From an uncultured bacterium (GTDB lineage: Bacteria; Cyanobacteriota; Vampirovibrionia; Gastranaerophilales; Gastranaerophilaceae): 58,766 nt of DNA. Under the pieces are notes generated by a model that searched no databases, was not told the DNA's origin, and saw nothing but the letters and a program-made list of their open reading frames with translations. The position numbers and the translations under genes are program-made. The stretch spans positions 1 through 58,766 of the forward strand of contig CACWTN010000011.1 of the NCBI GenBank assembly GCA_902763805.1, read 5' to 3'. Positions 25,186-33,831 of this stretch are shown here, one piece after another. Each line of letters starts with the position of its first letter. Position 1 is the first letter of the stretch.

Positions 25186-25872
25186 ATGGTTACAGCGTTA
25201 CAGACAGAAAAAGATACAATAAGTGTTGTAATAATCGAAGATTTTAAATTAACAAGAGTAGGATTAAGATGTGCCTTAAACTCTAATGATGATATTAATG
25301 TCGTCGGCGAAAGCGAAAATGCAGCAGAAGGTCTTGTTCTAATTGAGCGCCATAAACCTGATGTAGTACTGATGGATTTGGGACTTGCCGGAATGAACGG
25401 TATTGAAGCAACAATAAAAGTCAAAGAAATCAGTCCTGAAACAAAGGTTATTGCACTGACATCACATGACAGAGAAGAAGAAGTTATATCAGCGCTGAGC
25501 GCAGGTGCAATGGCGTACTGCCTGAAAGATATTGACCCGGTAAAGCTTGCTGATGTTATAAGAGATGTAAAAGAAGGTGTATGCTGGCTTGACCCGGTTA
25601 TAGCCAGAAAAGTTCTCGATTCTTTTCCAAAACAGGAAACAATGGGGCTTCTCAGCAGCAGAGGGATGGAGGAAGGCAGAGTTCCGCTTACGGAAAGAGA
25701 ATATGAAGTTCTGAAACATCTTGTTGAAGGCAAAAGTAATACGGAAATAGCAAAAGAACTTATTGTAAGCGTGCATACCGCAAAAGCACACGTATGTTCA
25801 ATCTTGCAGAAAATGTGTGTTAACGACAGGGTTCAGGCCGCCGTAAAAGCAGTAAAAGAAGGTCTTGTTTAG
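25186..25872 (+). CDS. NarL/FixJ-family response regulator
   Basis: A 228-residue two-domain regulator. The receiver (about 12-130) has the acidic pair Glu18-Asp19, phosphoacceptor Asp64 in VLMDLG, Thr in ALTSH and Lys in CLKDID. The C-terminal LuxR-type helix-turn-helix (about 163-228) includes LTEREYEVL and the recognition region SVHTAKAHV. It would bind DNA after phosphorylation by a histidine kinase, none of which is nearby, so it is an orphan here. It resembles cyanobacterial NarL-type regulators. A strong GGAGG lies upstream of the start, and the terminator at 25890 makes it monocistronic. Confidence 0.9.
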   Translation: MVTALQTEKDTISVVIIEDFKLTRVGLRCALNSNDDINVVGESENAAEGLVLIERHKPDVVLMDLGLAGMNGIEATIKVKEISPETKVIALTSHDREEEVISALSAGAMAYCLKDIDPVKLADVIRDVKEGVCWLDPVIARKVLDSFPKQETMGLLSSRGMEEGRVPLTEREYEVLKHLVEGKSNTEIAKELIVSVHTAKAHVCSILQKMCVNDRVQAAVKAVKEGLV

Positions 25873-25889
25873 TTTTATTTCGTATAATT

Positions 25890-25930
25890 TTAATGCCGGA
25901 CAACATTAATTGTCCGGCATTAACTTTTTC
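25890..25930 (+). terminator. Terminator of the response regulator gene
   Basis: A 14-base stem (25890-25903 with 25910-25923), followed by a CTTTTTC tract. Confidence 0.9.
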
Positions 25931-25942
25931 AGGATTTTATTG

Positions 25943-25948
25943 TATAAT
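25943..25948 (+). promoter_or_regulatory. -10 box upstream of the LptF/LptG gene
   Basis: TATAAT directly after the terminator at 25890. It lies 18 bases before a possible TTG start (25967) and 69 bases before ATG 26018. The -35 is poor. Confidence 0.4.
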
Positions 25949-26017
25949 TACGCGTGGGAGCATATTTTGAAAAAGTTAAAAAACAAAATAAGATTATACA
26001 TATATCTGTTAAATCAT

Positions 26018-27103
26018 ATGAAGCAGCTCGATAAATATATTTTAAAACAGGTTATCGAAATGTTTGTTATGGGTGTTTTGGTATTCACATCAATCATTTT
26101 TGCTTCAGATACATTTATCACGCTTATTAAACAGATTTCAATGTATGGTATTCCTTTCAAAATTGCATTTTTAATCATAATTTTACATTTGCCGTCGGTA
26201 TTTGTTATGACAATTCCTATGGGGGTTCTGCTTGCTACAGTTATGACGCTGAACAACATGAGCCTGAGCTCGGAAATTACCGTAATGAGAGCCTGCGGAA
26301 TCGGACTTAACAGAATTGCGAAACCTATTTTTACTTTTGCAATTATAATGGCATGTATGAGCTTCTTTGTAAACGAAACGATTGTTCCTGTTATGACAAA
26401 ACAGTCAACAAACTTAGCATTGTATGCATTCAGCAAAAAGAATATACCTGAAGGAAAAGAAAACTTTACTTTTAAAGAAGTCAAAGATAACGGAATGCTT
26501 AAACGCTTATTTTACGTAGGCGATTGTACAAATGGAAAACTTCATAATATAACCGTACTCGATGCCTCTAAGGACGGAACTATGCAGATTTTACAGGCAA
26601 GAGAGGGCAAAACTGCCGAAGAAGGATGGCAGTTCCAAAAAGGAGCTATTTACACTGTAACAAACAGAGGTCAGGCGCTTGACACGACTCTTTTTGAGGA
26701 CACAAACGTAAGATTTGGTATGGATTTGTCAGAAGAAATGAACAGAAATTTGGCAAATGAAAACAACTTTATCCAGCTTTGCAGGAAAATTCCGTCGGCA
26801 AAAAAGGAAGACAGACCGTGGTTATCAATAAGTCTGTTTGATAAAATAGCACTCCCTCTGACAACAATAGTATTTGTTTTGATAGGCGTACCGCTCGCTA
26901 TAACTCCGCCTAGAGTAAGATACAACAGAGGATTTTTATTCAGCATTTTGATAATTTTTGCATATTATCTGGTAAGAGCATTGTCTATTTCATTTGGTGA
27001 AGCTGGCTCTCTTGCACCTGCACTTGCCGCATTCATGCCGGATATTATACTAACTATTATCGGTATCGGACTATATTACAGAAAAGTTTATACTATATGT
27101 TAA
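26018..27103 (+). CDS. LptF/LptG-family permease
   Basis: A 361-residue YjgP/YjgQ-type protein with about six membrane helices (three near residues 12-115 and three near 270-360) around a large periplasmic beta domain. In known systems this subunit, with LptB, extracts lipopolysaccharide from the inner membrane. The start MKQLDKYILKQ matches the family's usual N-terminus. A TTG at 25967 with GGGAG would add 17 residues and has better ribosome-site support, so the true start is open. Only one of the F/G pair is encoded here. Cyanobacteria commonly have a single such gene, which would act as a homodimer. A 21-base gap leads to the next gene. Confidence 0.85.
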   Translation: MKQLDKYILKQVIEMFVMGVLVFTSIIFASDTFITLIKQISMYGIPFKIAFLIIILHLPSVFVMTIPMGVLLATVMTLNNMSLSSEITVMRACGIGLNRIAKPIFTFAIIMACMSFFVNETIVPVMTKQSTNLALYAFSKKNIPEGKENFTFKEVKDNGMLKRLFYVGDCTNGKLHNITVLDASKDGTMQILQAREGKTAEEGWQFQKGAIYTVTNRGQALDTTLFEDTNVRFGMDLSEEMNRNLANENNFIQLCRKIPSAKKEDRPWLSISLFDKIALPLTTIVFVLIGVPLAITPPRVRYNRGFLFSILIIFAYYLVRALSISFGEAGSLAPALAAFMPDIILTIIGIGLYYRKVYTIC

Positions 27104-27124
27104 AAGAGGCATTTAAGAGTTAAA

Positions 27125-27898
27125 TTGGACAGATTCAGACTGATAGCGTCTATAGTGGTTTTATTTATTTATTGTTTGGTGCTTTATCCGGCACCAACAA
27201 TAATAACTGCCGTAATTTTGGTTATCGGATTTCTTTTGATAAAAAATATTGGGAATGATACTACAGAAATATCTTCAAGAACCGTACGCAGACGCGCGGC
27301 ATTAAACAGCGCCAAGTTATTTTTAGCTCCCTACAATGATATTTGGGGGAATCTGAGATTATCAAATAAATATTGTTCATTAAGACTCGGTGCAAACGGA
27401 TACACTATTACGGCACGTGAAACCAACGGCGGAAACCGTTCTTTTATAGTAACTAAGACCTCAACGCACTCAAAAGAAGAATTGTGGGATTTACTTTGCA
27501 CAAGATTCGGTCATAATACCAATTTTGATGAATTAATAGAACAATGCAAAACCTTTCAGGCAACCATAGAAATATCGGGCAATGTATACACGCCGAAGGT
27601 TCGGACCGCTGCTCAGCGGACAGAGAAAAAAGAGCCTGCACCAAAAAAAGAAAAGCTTGATATTAATAATGCCTCTGAAATCGAGCTTACTGGACTTCCG
27701 GGAATTAGCATCGTTATGGCAAAAAAACTTGTAAAAAAACGTGAAGAAATCGGCGGTTTTAAAACGGTTAACGATATTTTTGTTTTTCTGCAGATAAAAC
27801 CTCATATGCAGGCTCAACTGGAAAGTCTTATATGTGTAAAAAAAATGAAAGGTTCTGTCAAAATACAGCTTAACAAAGAGCGGAGCATTGATTTATAG
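27125..27898 (+). CDS. Membrane-anchored ComEA-like helix-hairpin-helix protein
   Basis: A 257-residue protein with TTG start (27125). An N-terminal membrane pair (about 6-40) is followed by an undescribed domain with NKYCSLRLG (81-89) and an FDELIEQC end, and a C-terminal helix-hairpin-helix domain (about 178-235: DINNASEIELTGLPGIS, then KREEIGGF) like ComEA and its relatives. That HhH usually binds DNA without sequence specificity. The stop overlaps the next start as TAGTG. The YC-type domain recurs twice in the next protein. Role unknown; no other competence genes are in view. Confidence 0.75.
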   Translation: MDRFRLIASIVVLFIYCLVLYPAPTIITAVILVIGFLLIKNIGNDTTEISSRTVRRRAALNSAKLFLAPYNDIWGNLRLSNKYCSLRLGANGYTITARETNGGNRSFIVTKTSTHSKEELWDLLCTRFGHNTNFDELIEQCKTFQATIEISGNVYTPKVRTAAQRTEKKEPAPKKEKLDINNASEIELTGLPGISIVMAKKLVKKREEIGGFKTVNDIFVFLQIKPHMQAQLESLICVKKMKGSVKIQLNKERSIDL

Positions 27899-28830
27899 TG
27901 GAATATTTAGAATATATATTTTACATTATATTCGCAATAATATATATTGCTGCATCTGTTAACGGTCGTAACGGAAGATACTCCCGCAACAATCCCCGTT
28001 TAAGAGAACAGAACGACAGCTTACTTGATGCATATCTGGATACAAGTTTGGACAGAATTAGAAATGAGTACGAAAGACGTCTAAAAATGTACTATGAGTA
28101 TAATAAACCCAGAGTATATTTAAAAAACAGCTATTGCGAATTGAGGCTGATAAAGAATGAAAACGGCATTTATATATATTGCAAAGAAAGACCAAGCGGC
28201 AGCAGAAAGGGACGTTTCTTTGAAATAAGCGGGAATGATGAACACGCAAGCACGATGTGGGGGATTTTTGATATGGAATTTAATGAGCAAAGCAATTACT
28301 CCTCCATGCGAAGATTATATTTCAGCTTAAATTCAACCAACGGCGTCAGATATCTGGAAGAACCGTTTTTCAGAAAATATCCTAATTTTAATGATGACAA
28401 TATTGCTCAAAATGAGTATTGCAGAATGGAGCTGCAAACTTCTCACAATTCCGGAAGTTATATAGTATGTACCGACATTTGGAGTTTTTCCGGCAAACAA
28501 TTTCTGATATACGGCAACAAGTATCTGCTTTTAAATATTATCAGCCGGTTTGCCGATGAAAAGAATAAATTTGTCACACATAAAGAACTTTTTGAAAGAT
28601 ATGCGCATACAGCCGGGTGTGAAGTCCGGTTTGTTACACAAAATACAAATACAGCGGATGAAATATCTGAAAATAAAGATTTACCACCTGAACAAACAGA
28701 CTTTCAACAGGAACCGAAACAAAAAATACAAACAGAAAATAAAGAAACAGAAGTAGAGGGAAAAGAAGAAAACGAATTGAACATTCCCGAAAAAAATGAT
28801 AGATTTGAAGAAAGAAAACTGGATTTATAG
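27898..28830 (+). CDS. Membrane-anchored protein with two YC-type domains, unknown
   Basis: A 310-residue protein, GTG start overlapping the preceding stop. It has one N-terminal membrane helix (about 5-20), then two copies of the domain also seen in the preceding protein: NSYCELRL at about 77-84 and NEYCRMEL at about 172-179, each followed by a beta strand and a basic or aromatic loop. The C-terminal 60 residues are a Gln/Glu/Lys-rich disordered tail. I do not recognise any family. It probably works with its neighbours because the genes are coupled end to end. Confidence 0.65.
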   Translation: MEYLEYIFYIIFAIIYIAASVNGRNGRYSRNNPRLREQNDSLLDAYLDTSLDRIRNEYERRLKMYYEYNKPRVYLKNSYCELRLIKNENGIYIYCKERPSGSRKGRFFEISGNDEHASTMWGIFDMEFNEQSNYSSMRRLYFSLNSTNGVRYLEEPFFRKYPNFNDDNIAQNEYCRMELQTSHNSGSYIVCTDIWSFSGKQFLIYGNKYLLLNIISRFADEKNKFVTHKELFERYAHTAGCEVRFVTQNTNTADEISENKDLPPEQTDFQQEPKQKIQTENKETEVEGKEENELNIPEKNDRFEERKLDL

Positions 28831-28831
28831 G

Positions 28832-29209
28832 ATGGACGAAAACAAAAATAACGAGAATTTTATATGTATTCTGCTTTTGATATCGGCGGGCTTCTTATCA
28901 TATTGGCCTTGTTTTATGCTGACAACAACGCTTGAATTAAATGACGGGGGTATCTATACAAAAGAAGGATTTCTGTTTTGCACCGCTATAAGTTTTATCT
29001 CATTGTTGATTGCAAACTGCAACATAAAAAAAGTACAAATTAAATTTTCCGATTATATGAAAAACCTGACCACAATAGCTTATTTATACCTTTTTATTGA
29101 AGCATTTTTATCACCGTATCCGAGAAATGAATTTATTTTTATTGCAGTAATAAGTTTTATAATAATTAACATTGTTAGTTGTTTGGTACAGTTGGTGAAA
29201 TTGGAATGA
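28832..29209 (+). CDS. Small integral membrane protein, unknown
   Basis: A 125-residue protein with about four membrane helices (about 9-30, 40-58, 70-90 and 100-122). The ATG at 28832 follows the preceding stop by one base. An upstream in-frame start at 28796 lies inside the previous gene and was rejected. The stop overlaps the radical SAM start as ATGA. No known family. Confidence 0.65.
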   Translation: MDENKNNENFICILLLISAGFLSYWPCFMLTTTLELNDGGIYTKEGFLFCTAISFISLLIANCNIKKVQIKFSDYMKNLTTIAYLYLFIEAFLSPYPRNEFIFIAVISFIIINIVSCLVQLVKLE

Positions 29210-29799
29210 AACTCAGAGTATTTAATATTATTAAAAACACAAAAGTAGAAGGTCCGGGGAACAGATATTGCATCTGGGTTCAGGGTTGTTCAAGACACTG
29301 CAGAGGCTGTCAGGCAGTTCACACCTGGGCGCACGACAAAGGGGAATTGTATAGTGTTGAGGATATCATTATAGATATCTTAAAAGAAAAAAATAAAATT
29401 GAAGGAGTTACATTCCTTGGCGGAGAACCTTTTGAACAGGCTGAGGCTCTGGGAGTTATTGCAAAAGCGGTAAAAGAAAACGGATTAAGCGTGGTTTGTT
29501 TTACGGGAGGAAAATTGGAGAAACTCAGAGAAAACCCCGTTAACAAACAGCTTTTAGATAACACAGATTTACTGATAGACGGAGAATTCATTGAGGAACT
29601 TACCGACTATTCACGCCCATGGTGCGGTTCTTCAAACCAAAGATACCATTTCTTAACCGACAGATACAATGAAGATATTTTTACAAAATACAAAAATAAA
29701 GTTGAAGTAAACATCTCAAAAAACGGACAAATTTTTATGAACGGAATGGGAAATTTTGATGAGATACTTCGTAAGGTTGATTTAACGCAAATAAAATAA
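29206..29799 (+). CDS. Radical SAM activase-like protein (NrdG/PflA type)
   Basis: A 197-residue protein with a CSRHCRGC cluster (CxxxCxxC at Cys28, Cys32 and Cys35) that binds a 4Fe-4S cluster and S-adenosylmethionine, and a GGEP motif (72-75) that binds SAM. The length and W(V)QGC start suit glycyl-radical activating enzymes such as NrdG. No glycyl-radical enzyme is encoded here. The ATG at 29206 overlaps the previous stop; an upstream in-frame start at 29179 was rejected. Immediately downstream is the Ycf46-like gene, so it may serve that cluster instead of NrdD. Confidence 0.85.
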   Translation: MKLRVFNIIKNTKVEGPGNRYCIWVQGCSRHCRGCQAVHTWAHDKGELYSVEDIIIDILKEKNKIEGVTFLGGEPFEQAEALGVIAKAVKENGLSVVCFTGGKLEKLRENPVNKQLLDNTDLLIDGEFIEELTDYSRPWCGSSNQRYHFLTDRYNEDIFTKYKNKVEVNISKNGQIFMNGMGNFDEILRKVDLTQIK

Positions 29800-29830
29800 T
29801 GATATGATTTTTTCAAAACAGGAGAGTTAT

Positions 29831-31444
29831 ATGAGTAATTATCAATTAGCAAATCTAATCCGTGCACGCTTCCCGATGATTTATATTACAACTTTTGAGG
29901 AAGACAGGGTAACAAAATATATAAAATCCGTCGTCAGCGATGAAAAACAGGTTAAATACCCGAGAGAAGTTTTCACCTGGACACAGACAAACGGACTTTT
30001 TAATGATAATACTCAAAAAGGGGTTGCTGATACAGCCTGCCCGTGCAAAGCACTTGAGTTTATCCGCAAATACGATAAAGATTCCGTATTTATTATGTAC
30101 GATTTTCATGTAAACTTCGGTCCGAAAGGCAGACAACCTGACTATAATACCATCAGAAAAGTCAGAGATATTATTCCCGACCTAAAACTCGGAACAGTAA
30201 GAAAAACTGTGTTTTTCATTTCAACAGAACTGCTGATTCCCGAATCTCTGCAGAAAGAAATTACAATATACGATTTTGCACTTCCTACTTTAGACGAAAT
30301 CAAAGCAAAATTTGACAGTATGATTAACCAGAATTCAGGTGTTGTAAACGAATTGAGCGAAGAAGATAAAGACAAATTATGCAAAGCGGCACTCGGTCTG
30401 ACTTTGCAGGAGGCGGAAAGCGCATTTGCTCTTGCAATGGTTAACGACGGTAAGATTAACCTTAAAGATTTGCAGGTTGTACTTGAAGAAAAAGTACAGG
30501 TAATTAAAAAAACCGGCATACTTGAATTTATCCGTTCCGATTACACAATGAAAGATATCGGCGGTTTGGACAACCTTAAAAACTGGCTTTTAAAAAGAAA
30601 TAATTCGTGGTCTGAACAGGCTAAAAAATATTGTATTCCCGCACCTAAGGGAGTTCTTGTTACAGGCGTCCCAGGATGCGGAAAGAGTTTAACTGCCAAA
30701 GCAATGAGCACAATTTGGGGACTTCCGCTTCTGAAACTTGATTTCGGTAAAGTATTTTCAGGACTTGTAGGAAGCTCCGAAGAAAATATGAGAAGAGCAC
30801 TGCAGACAGCCGAAGCTGTTGCACCTTCAATTCTCTGGATAGACGAGATTGAAAAAGGTCTGAGCGGTTTAGGCTCAAACGGTGACAGCGGAGTTTCATC
30901 AAGAATTTTCGGACAATTTTTAACCTGGATGCAGGAAAAAGAAGCTCCCGTCTTTGTTATCGCAACAGCTAACAATATCAGCGGACTACCGCCTGAACTT
31001 TTAAGAAAAGGGCGTTTTGATGAAATATTCTTTGTCGATTTACCGACTGAAGAAGAAAGAAAAGAAATTTTTAAACTTCATCTTGAAAAAAGATTGAAAG
31101 ATAAAACAGTTGCATCAGAGATTATAGGAGTGAAAAATCTTTGCGGAGAACTTGCAAAAATGACGGAAGGATTTATCGGTTCTGAAATTGAACAGGTTGT
31201 TGTATCCGCACTTTGTGACGCTTTCTTTGAAAACAGACCTTTGAGATTTGAAGATTTGGCAAAAAATATTCAGACAACGGTTCCGCTTTCTATGACACAG
31301 AGAGAACAGGTTCTTGCCCTGCGTCAATGGGCAAACGTAAGAGCCGTTTCTGCAACAAAAACTTCAAAAATGAAAAATTACTCTAAAGAGATTGACGAAC
31401 AGAATGCTGCAACAAGCAGAGGCGGAAGAACGCTTGATTTTTAG
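29831..31444 (+). CDS. Ycf46-like AAA+ ATPase
   Basis: A 537-residue protein. The N-terminal half (1-230) is a degenerate domain; the AAA module has Walker A GVPGCGKS (279-286), Walker B ILWIDEIEKG (334-343) and a late sensor/arginine-finger region LLRKGRFDEIF. The domain order and length match Ycf46 of cyanobacteria and plastids, whose role is poorly known (in cyanobacteria linked to CO2 or photosynthesis regulation). ATG 29831 has Shine-Dalgarno CAGGAGAG. Ycf35-like and DUF2997 genes follow, as in cyanobacterial genomes. Confidence 0.85.
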   Translation: MSNYQLANLIRARFPMIYITTFEEDRVTKYIKSVVSDEKQVKYPREVFTWTQTNGLFNDNTQKGVADTACPCKALEFIRKYDKDSVFIMYDFHVNFGPKGRQPDYNTIRKVRDIIPDLKLGTVRKTVFFISTELLIPESLQKEITIYDFALPTLDEIKAKFDSMINQNSGVVNELSEEDKDKLCKAALGLTLQEAESAFALAMVNDGKINLKDLQVVLEEKVQVIKKTGILEFIRSDYTMKDIGGLDNLKNWLLKRNNSWSEQAKKYCIPAPKGVLVTGVPGCGKSLTAKAMSTIWGLPLLKLDFGKVFSGLVGSSEENMRRALQTAEAVAPSILWIDEIEKGLSGLGSNGDSGVSSRIFGQFLTWMQEKEAPVFVIATANNISGLPPELLRKGRFDEIFFVDLPTEEERKEIFKLHLEKRLKDKTVASEIIGVKNLCGELAKMTEGFIGSEIEQVVVSALCDAFFENRPLRFEDLAKNIQTTVPLSMTQREQVLALRQWANVRAVSATKTSKMKNYSKEIDEQNAATSRGGRTLDF

Positions 31445-31479
31445 AGTCCACGATTTATTAATATAGGAGAATTAAAAAT

Positions 31480-32019
31480 ATGTCTTGTACAGTAGTAGCA
31501 GTACCTTATGCACTTATGTGGGTTGTGGGGGCGATTGCAACCGCAGCTGCAACTGCAGCAGAAGATACCAAAAGTAAAAATTATAACCCTGATATATTCA
31601 ATCTTGCAAGCGAAAACAACGATAATTGCACGGAAGACAGAGTTATTACGGAAAAGCATTTTATAGAAAAAACGTTTGAAACACCGTTTATGGACAAAGA
31701 AATCCTGAAAAAAACACTTGAAGAACACGGTGTTACTAATTTTGCAGAATGGGAAAACGGTTTTGCAGGCGATGTTGATAACTACAAATTAATTTTTGAA
31801 AAACCGGCTGAAGATAAACCGTACAATCTGAAAATAACCTGCCCGGAACGCGACAATGCAGAAGAAAAAGCCGGTGATTTAAACAGCGAATACGCACTTA
31901 ATGTTCAGGAAGACGCATATTTACATATCATTGATAAATTAAAAGAAAATAATATGCAAATTGAAGAAGAAGAGGTTATGGAAGATAACACGATTGTACT
32001 TACTGTAAATATAGATTAA
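31480..32019 (+). CDS. Ycf35/DUF1257-like protein with a hydrophobic N-terminus
   Basis: A 179-residue protein. Residues about 5-28 are hydrophobic and alanine-rich. The C-terminal 35 residues, with AYLHIIDKLKENNMQI and EEEVMEDNTIVLTVN, match the conserved end of the Ycf35 (DUF1257) family by memory. The middle is acidic and less similar. Cyanobacterial Ycf35 is a small cytoplasmic protein of unknown role next to Ycf46, and the same order here supports the call. The N-terminal hydrophobic segment is unusual and could tether it to the membrane. Confidence 0.6.
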   Translation: MSCTVVAVPYALMWVVGAIATAAATAAEDTKSKNYNPDIFNLASENNDNCTEDRVITEKHFIEKTFETPFMDKEILKKTLEEHGVTNFAEWENGFAGDVDNYKLIFEKPAEDKPYNLKITCPERDNAEEKAGDLNSEYALNVQEDAYLHIIDKLKENNMQIEEEEVMEDNTIVLTVNID

Positions 32020-32031
32020 AAAGGATAAACT

Positions 32032-32244
32032 ATGTCTGATAAAAAATTAAAGATTAAATTATTGCCAAACGGTGAAATACAGATGGAAACGCACGGAATT
32101 AAAGGCAAAAAATGCCTGGATTATATTGACGTGCTGAAAAAGCTTGTAAACGTAAAAATTACTGACACACAGCTGTCACAGGAATATTACGAAACTGAAA
32201 CCGAAATTAATGAAGGCGAAAAAAACGAGCTTCGTTTTGATTAA
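32032..32244 (+). CDS. DUF2997 family protein
   Basis: A 70-residue protein with IKLLPNGEI, GIKGKKCLDY and a QLSQEYYET end, which follow the DUF2997 pattern (I-P-G ... GIKG-C ... EYYE). This family occurs next to DUF1257 and AAA ATPase genes in cyanobacteria and scattered other bacteria, with no assigned function. It starts 12 bases after the Ycf35-like stop with AAAGGA as ribosome site. The ATP synthase promoter follows at 32250. Confidence 0.7.
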   Translation: MSDKKLKIKLLPNGEIQMETHGIKGKKCLDYIDVLKKLVNVKITDTQLSQEYYETETEINEGEKNELRFD

Positions 32245-32249
32245 TAATA

Positions 32250-32278
32250 TTGCACAGTCTAAAAAAATATGGTATTAT
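32250..32278 (+). promoter_or_regulatory. Promoter of the ATP synthase operon
   Basis: TTGCAC (32250-32255), a 17-base spacer and TATTAT (32273-32278) with extended TG. It lies 25 bases before the start of atpB. Confidence 0.65.
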
Positions 32279-32302
32279 TGACTTTAAGAAGAGAGGTTAT
32301 TA

Positions 32303-33001
32303 ATGAGCGAAGGACACTGGATAGTAAATACAGTGATTGCCGGGCATCCAATGGCATTTAACATGGACACGCTTACAACTATGTGGGCAGCAATGGCATT
32401 TCTGCTGATAGTTGCATTTATTGCAACCAGAAAATTAACTATAGTACCCACAAAACTTCAACTTGTATTTGAAGGGATACTTGGTGCCTTTTGGGGACTT
32501 GTTGACAGTTTGATGCCGAAGGAAGGCAGGAAACATGTTCCGCTTATTGCATCATTATTCCTGTTTATCATAACCGCAAACCTTATGGGGCAATTACCTT
32601 TAAGAATGATAGAGCTTCAGCACGGCGAGATTGCATCACCGACAAATGATATTAACCTTACGGCTGCGATGGCTGTAATTGTTCTTGTATATTATGTTGG
32701 AGCAGGATTCAGAAAAAAAGGTTTCAGATATTTTCTGCACGACTTCAAACCAATGTCAATATTCATGGCAGCATTAGAGGTTTTGGATATGATTACAAGA
32801 CCGTTAACGCTGGCTTTACGTCTTTTCGGAAATATATTGGCAGGGGAATGTCTTATGACAGCATTACTTGGTATTTGCGCATACTTTTTACCGCTGCCCG
32901 TAATGTTTTTTGAAGTTTTGGTTGCGTGCGTACAGGCACTGGTATTTGCACTGCTGACAACAGTGTATATATCGTCTGCAATAGAAGAAAGTGAACATTA
33001 A
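32303..33001 (+). CDS. atpB: ATP synthase F0 subunit a
   Basis: A 232-residue membrane protein with about five helices. The essential arginine is Arg173 in LALRLFGNILAGE, which faces the c-ring and lets protons pass between half-channels. Length and order match cyanobacteria and many bacteria. It is the first gene of the operon; no atpI precedes it. Confidence 0.95.
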   Translation: MSEGHWIVNTVIAGHPMAFNMDTLTTMWAAMAFLLIVAFIATRKLTIVPTKLQLVFEGILGAFWGLVDSLMPKEGRKHVPLIASLFLFIITANLMGQLPLRMIELQHGEIASPTNDINLTAAMAVIVLVYYVGAGFRKKGFRYFLHDFKPMSIFMAALEVLDMITRPLTLALRLFGNILAGECLMTALLGICAYFLPLPVMFFEVLVACVQALVFALLTTVYISSAIEESEH

Positions 33002-33035
33002 TAAAGATTATTAATAAAATCAAAAGGAGATTAGA

Positions 33036-33278
33036 ATGGAAGAAGTTAAAACAATTTCAGATTTGGCACAATTAGGTGCAGGTGTAGCAATGGGTTTCGG
33101 TGCGATTGGTGCCGGTGTTGGTATCGGTATTGCAACAAAAGGATTTTTGGAATCAATTGCAAGACAGCCTGAAATTTTCGGTAAAGCATTAGTATTCTTT
33201 ATGGTTGGTGCTGCTTTATCAGAAGCTTGTGCTATTTACGCATTGGTTATCGCATTAAAATTAGTTGGAATTTGGTAA
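33036..33278 (+). CDS. atpE: ATP synthase F0 subunit c
   Basis: An 80-residue hairpin protein: helix 1 with GAGVGIGIA (24-33), the ARQPE loop and helix 2 with the ion-binding Glu63 in LSEACAIYAL. In Na+-type rings a Gln sits in helix 1 and Ser/Thr follows the Glu; here Ile and Ala take those places, so the ring probably uses protons. Good AAGGAG ribosome site. Confidence 0.95.
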   Translation: MEEVKTISDLAQLGAGVAMGFGAIGAGVGIGIATKGFLESIARQPEIFGKALVFFMVGAALSEACAIYALVIALKLVGIW

Positions 33279-33293
33279 GAAGAAGCTTAAAAT

Positions 33294-33764
33294 ATGGAAT
33301 TTAACGGAACTTTTTTAGCATCAATAATAACATTTTTGGTCTTTGTTTATCTGATGAACAAAGTCTTGTATGCGCCTATGGCTGCAATAGTTGCAGAAAG
33401 AAAGCGTGTTATTGATGAGAACTATCAAAAAGCTGATGAGTTAAATCAGAAAACTGAGGCGATTGAAACCGAAGTTAAGGAAAAAATTGCCGAGGCAAAA
33501 GATGATGCCCGTGAAAAATACATTGAGGTGCTTGACGGGTACAAAGAACAGCGTGCTAATATTATTAAAACAGCACAGGACTCATCCAAAGAGGAACTTG
33601 AAGCTTCTTATGCAGCACTGGAAAATGTTTCGAATGAAGCAAAAGAAAACCTTAAATCCAGAATGACCGACCTGGCTAATGATATTGCAGAAAAGGTTCT
33701 CGGATACAGAAGTGAGGTTGAAGGTTTTGATAATGACAAAGTAAATGACATTCTTTATCATTAA
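33294..33764 (+). CDS. atpF': ATP synthase F0 subunit b'
   Basis: A 156-residue protein: one N-terminal membrane helix (about 7-25), then a long charged coiled coil. It lies between c and the second b gene. Two different b-type genes (b' and b) in tandem are characteristic of cyanobacteria, some purple bacteria and relatives, where they form a heterodimeric peripheral stalk. The gene starts 15 bases after the atpE stop. Confidence 0.88.
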   Translation: MEFNGTFLASIITFLVFVYLMNKVLYAPMAAIVAERKRVIDENYQKADELNQKTEAIETEVKEKIAEAKDDAREKYIEVLDGYKEQRANIIKTAQDSSKEELEASYAALENVSNEAKENLKSRMTDLANDIAEKVLGYRSEVEGFDNDKVNDILYH

Positions 33765-33792
33765 AAATCCGAAAGCAAAACTTCTGAGCAGA

Positions 33793-33809
33793 GGTGAGTT
33801 CAACTCACC
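33793..33809 (+). other. Palindromic hairpin between the two b genes
   Basis: GGTGAGTT and AACTCACC around one C form a strong 8-base stem in the 67-base gap before the second b gene. With no T tract it is not a terminator; a role in mRNA processing or subunit ratio is possible. Confidence 0.55.
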
Positions 33810-33831
33810 ATATATAACAGAAAGGTAAAAA

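Noticed and set aside
29206..29799. Dedicated NrdG of a class III ribonucleotide reductase
   Set aside because: No nrdD in view; the activase fold is clear but the partner is open, so no gene symbol was given.
33036..33278. Sodium-driven c ring
   Set aside because: The helix-1 Gln and the Ser or Thr after the helix-2 Glu are missing.
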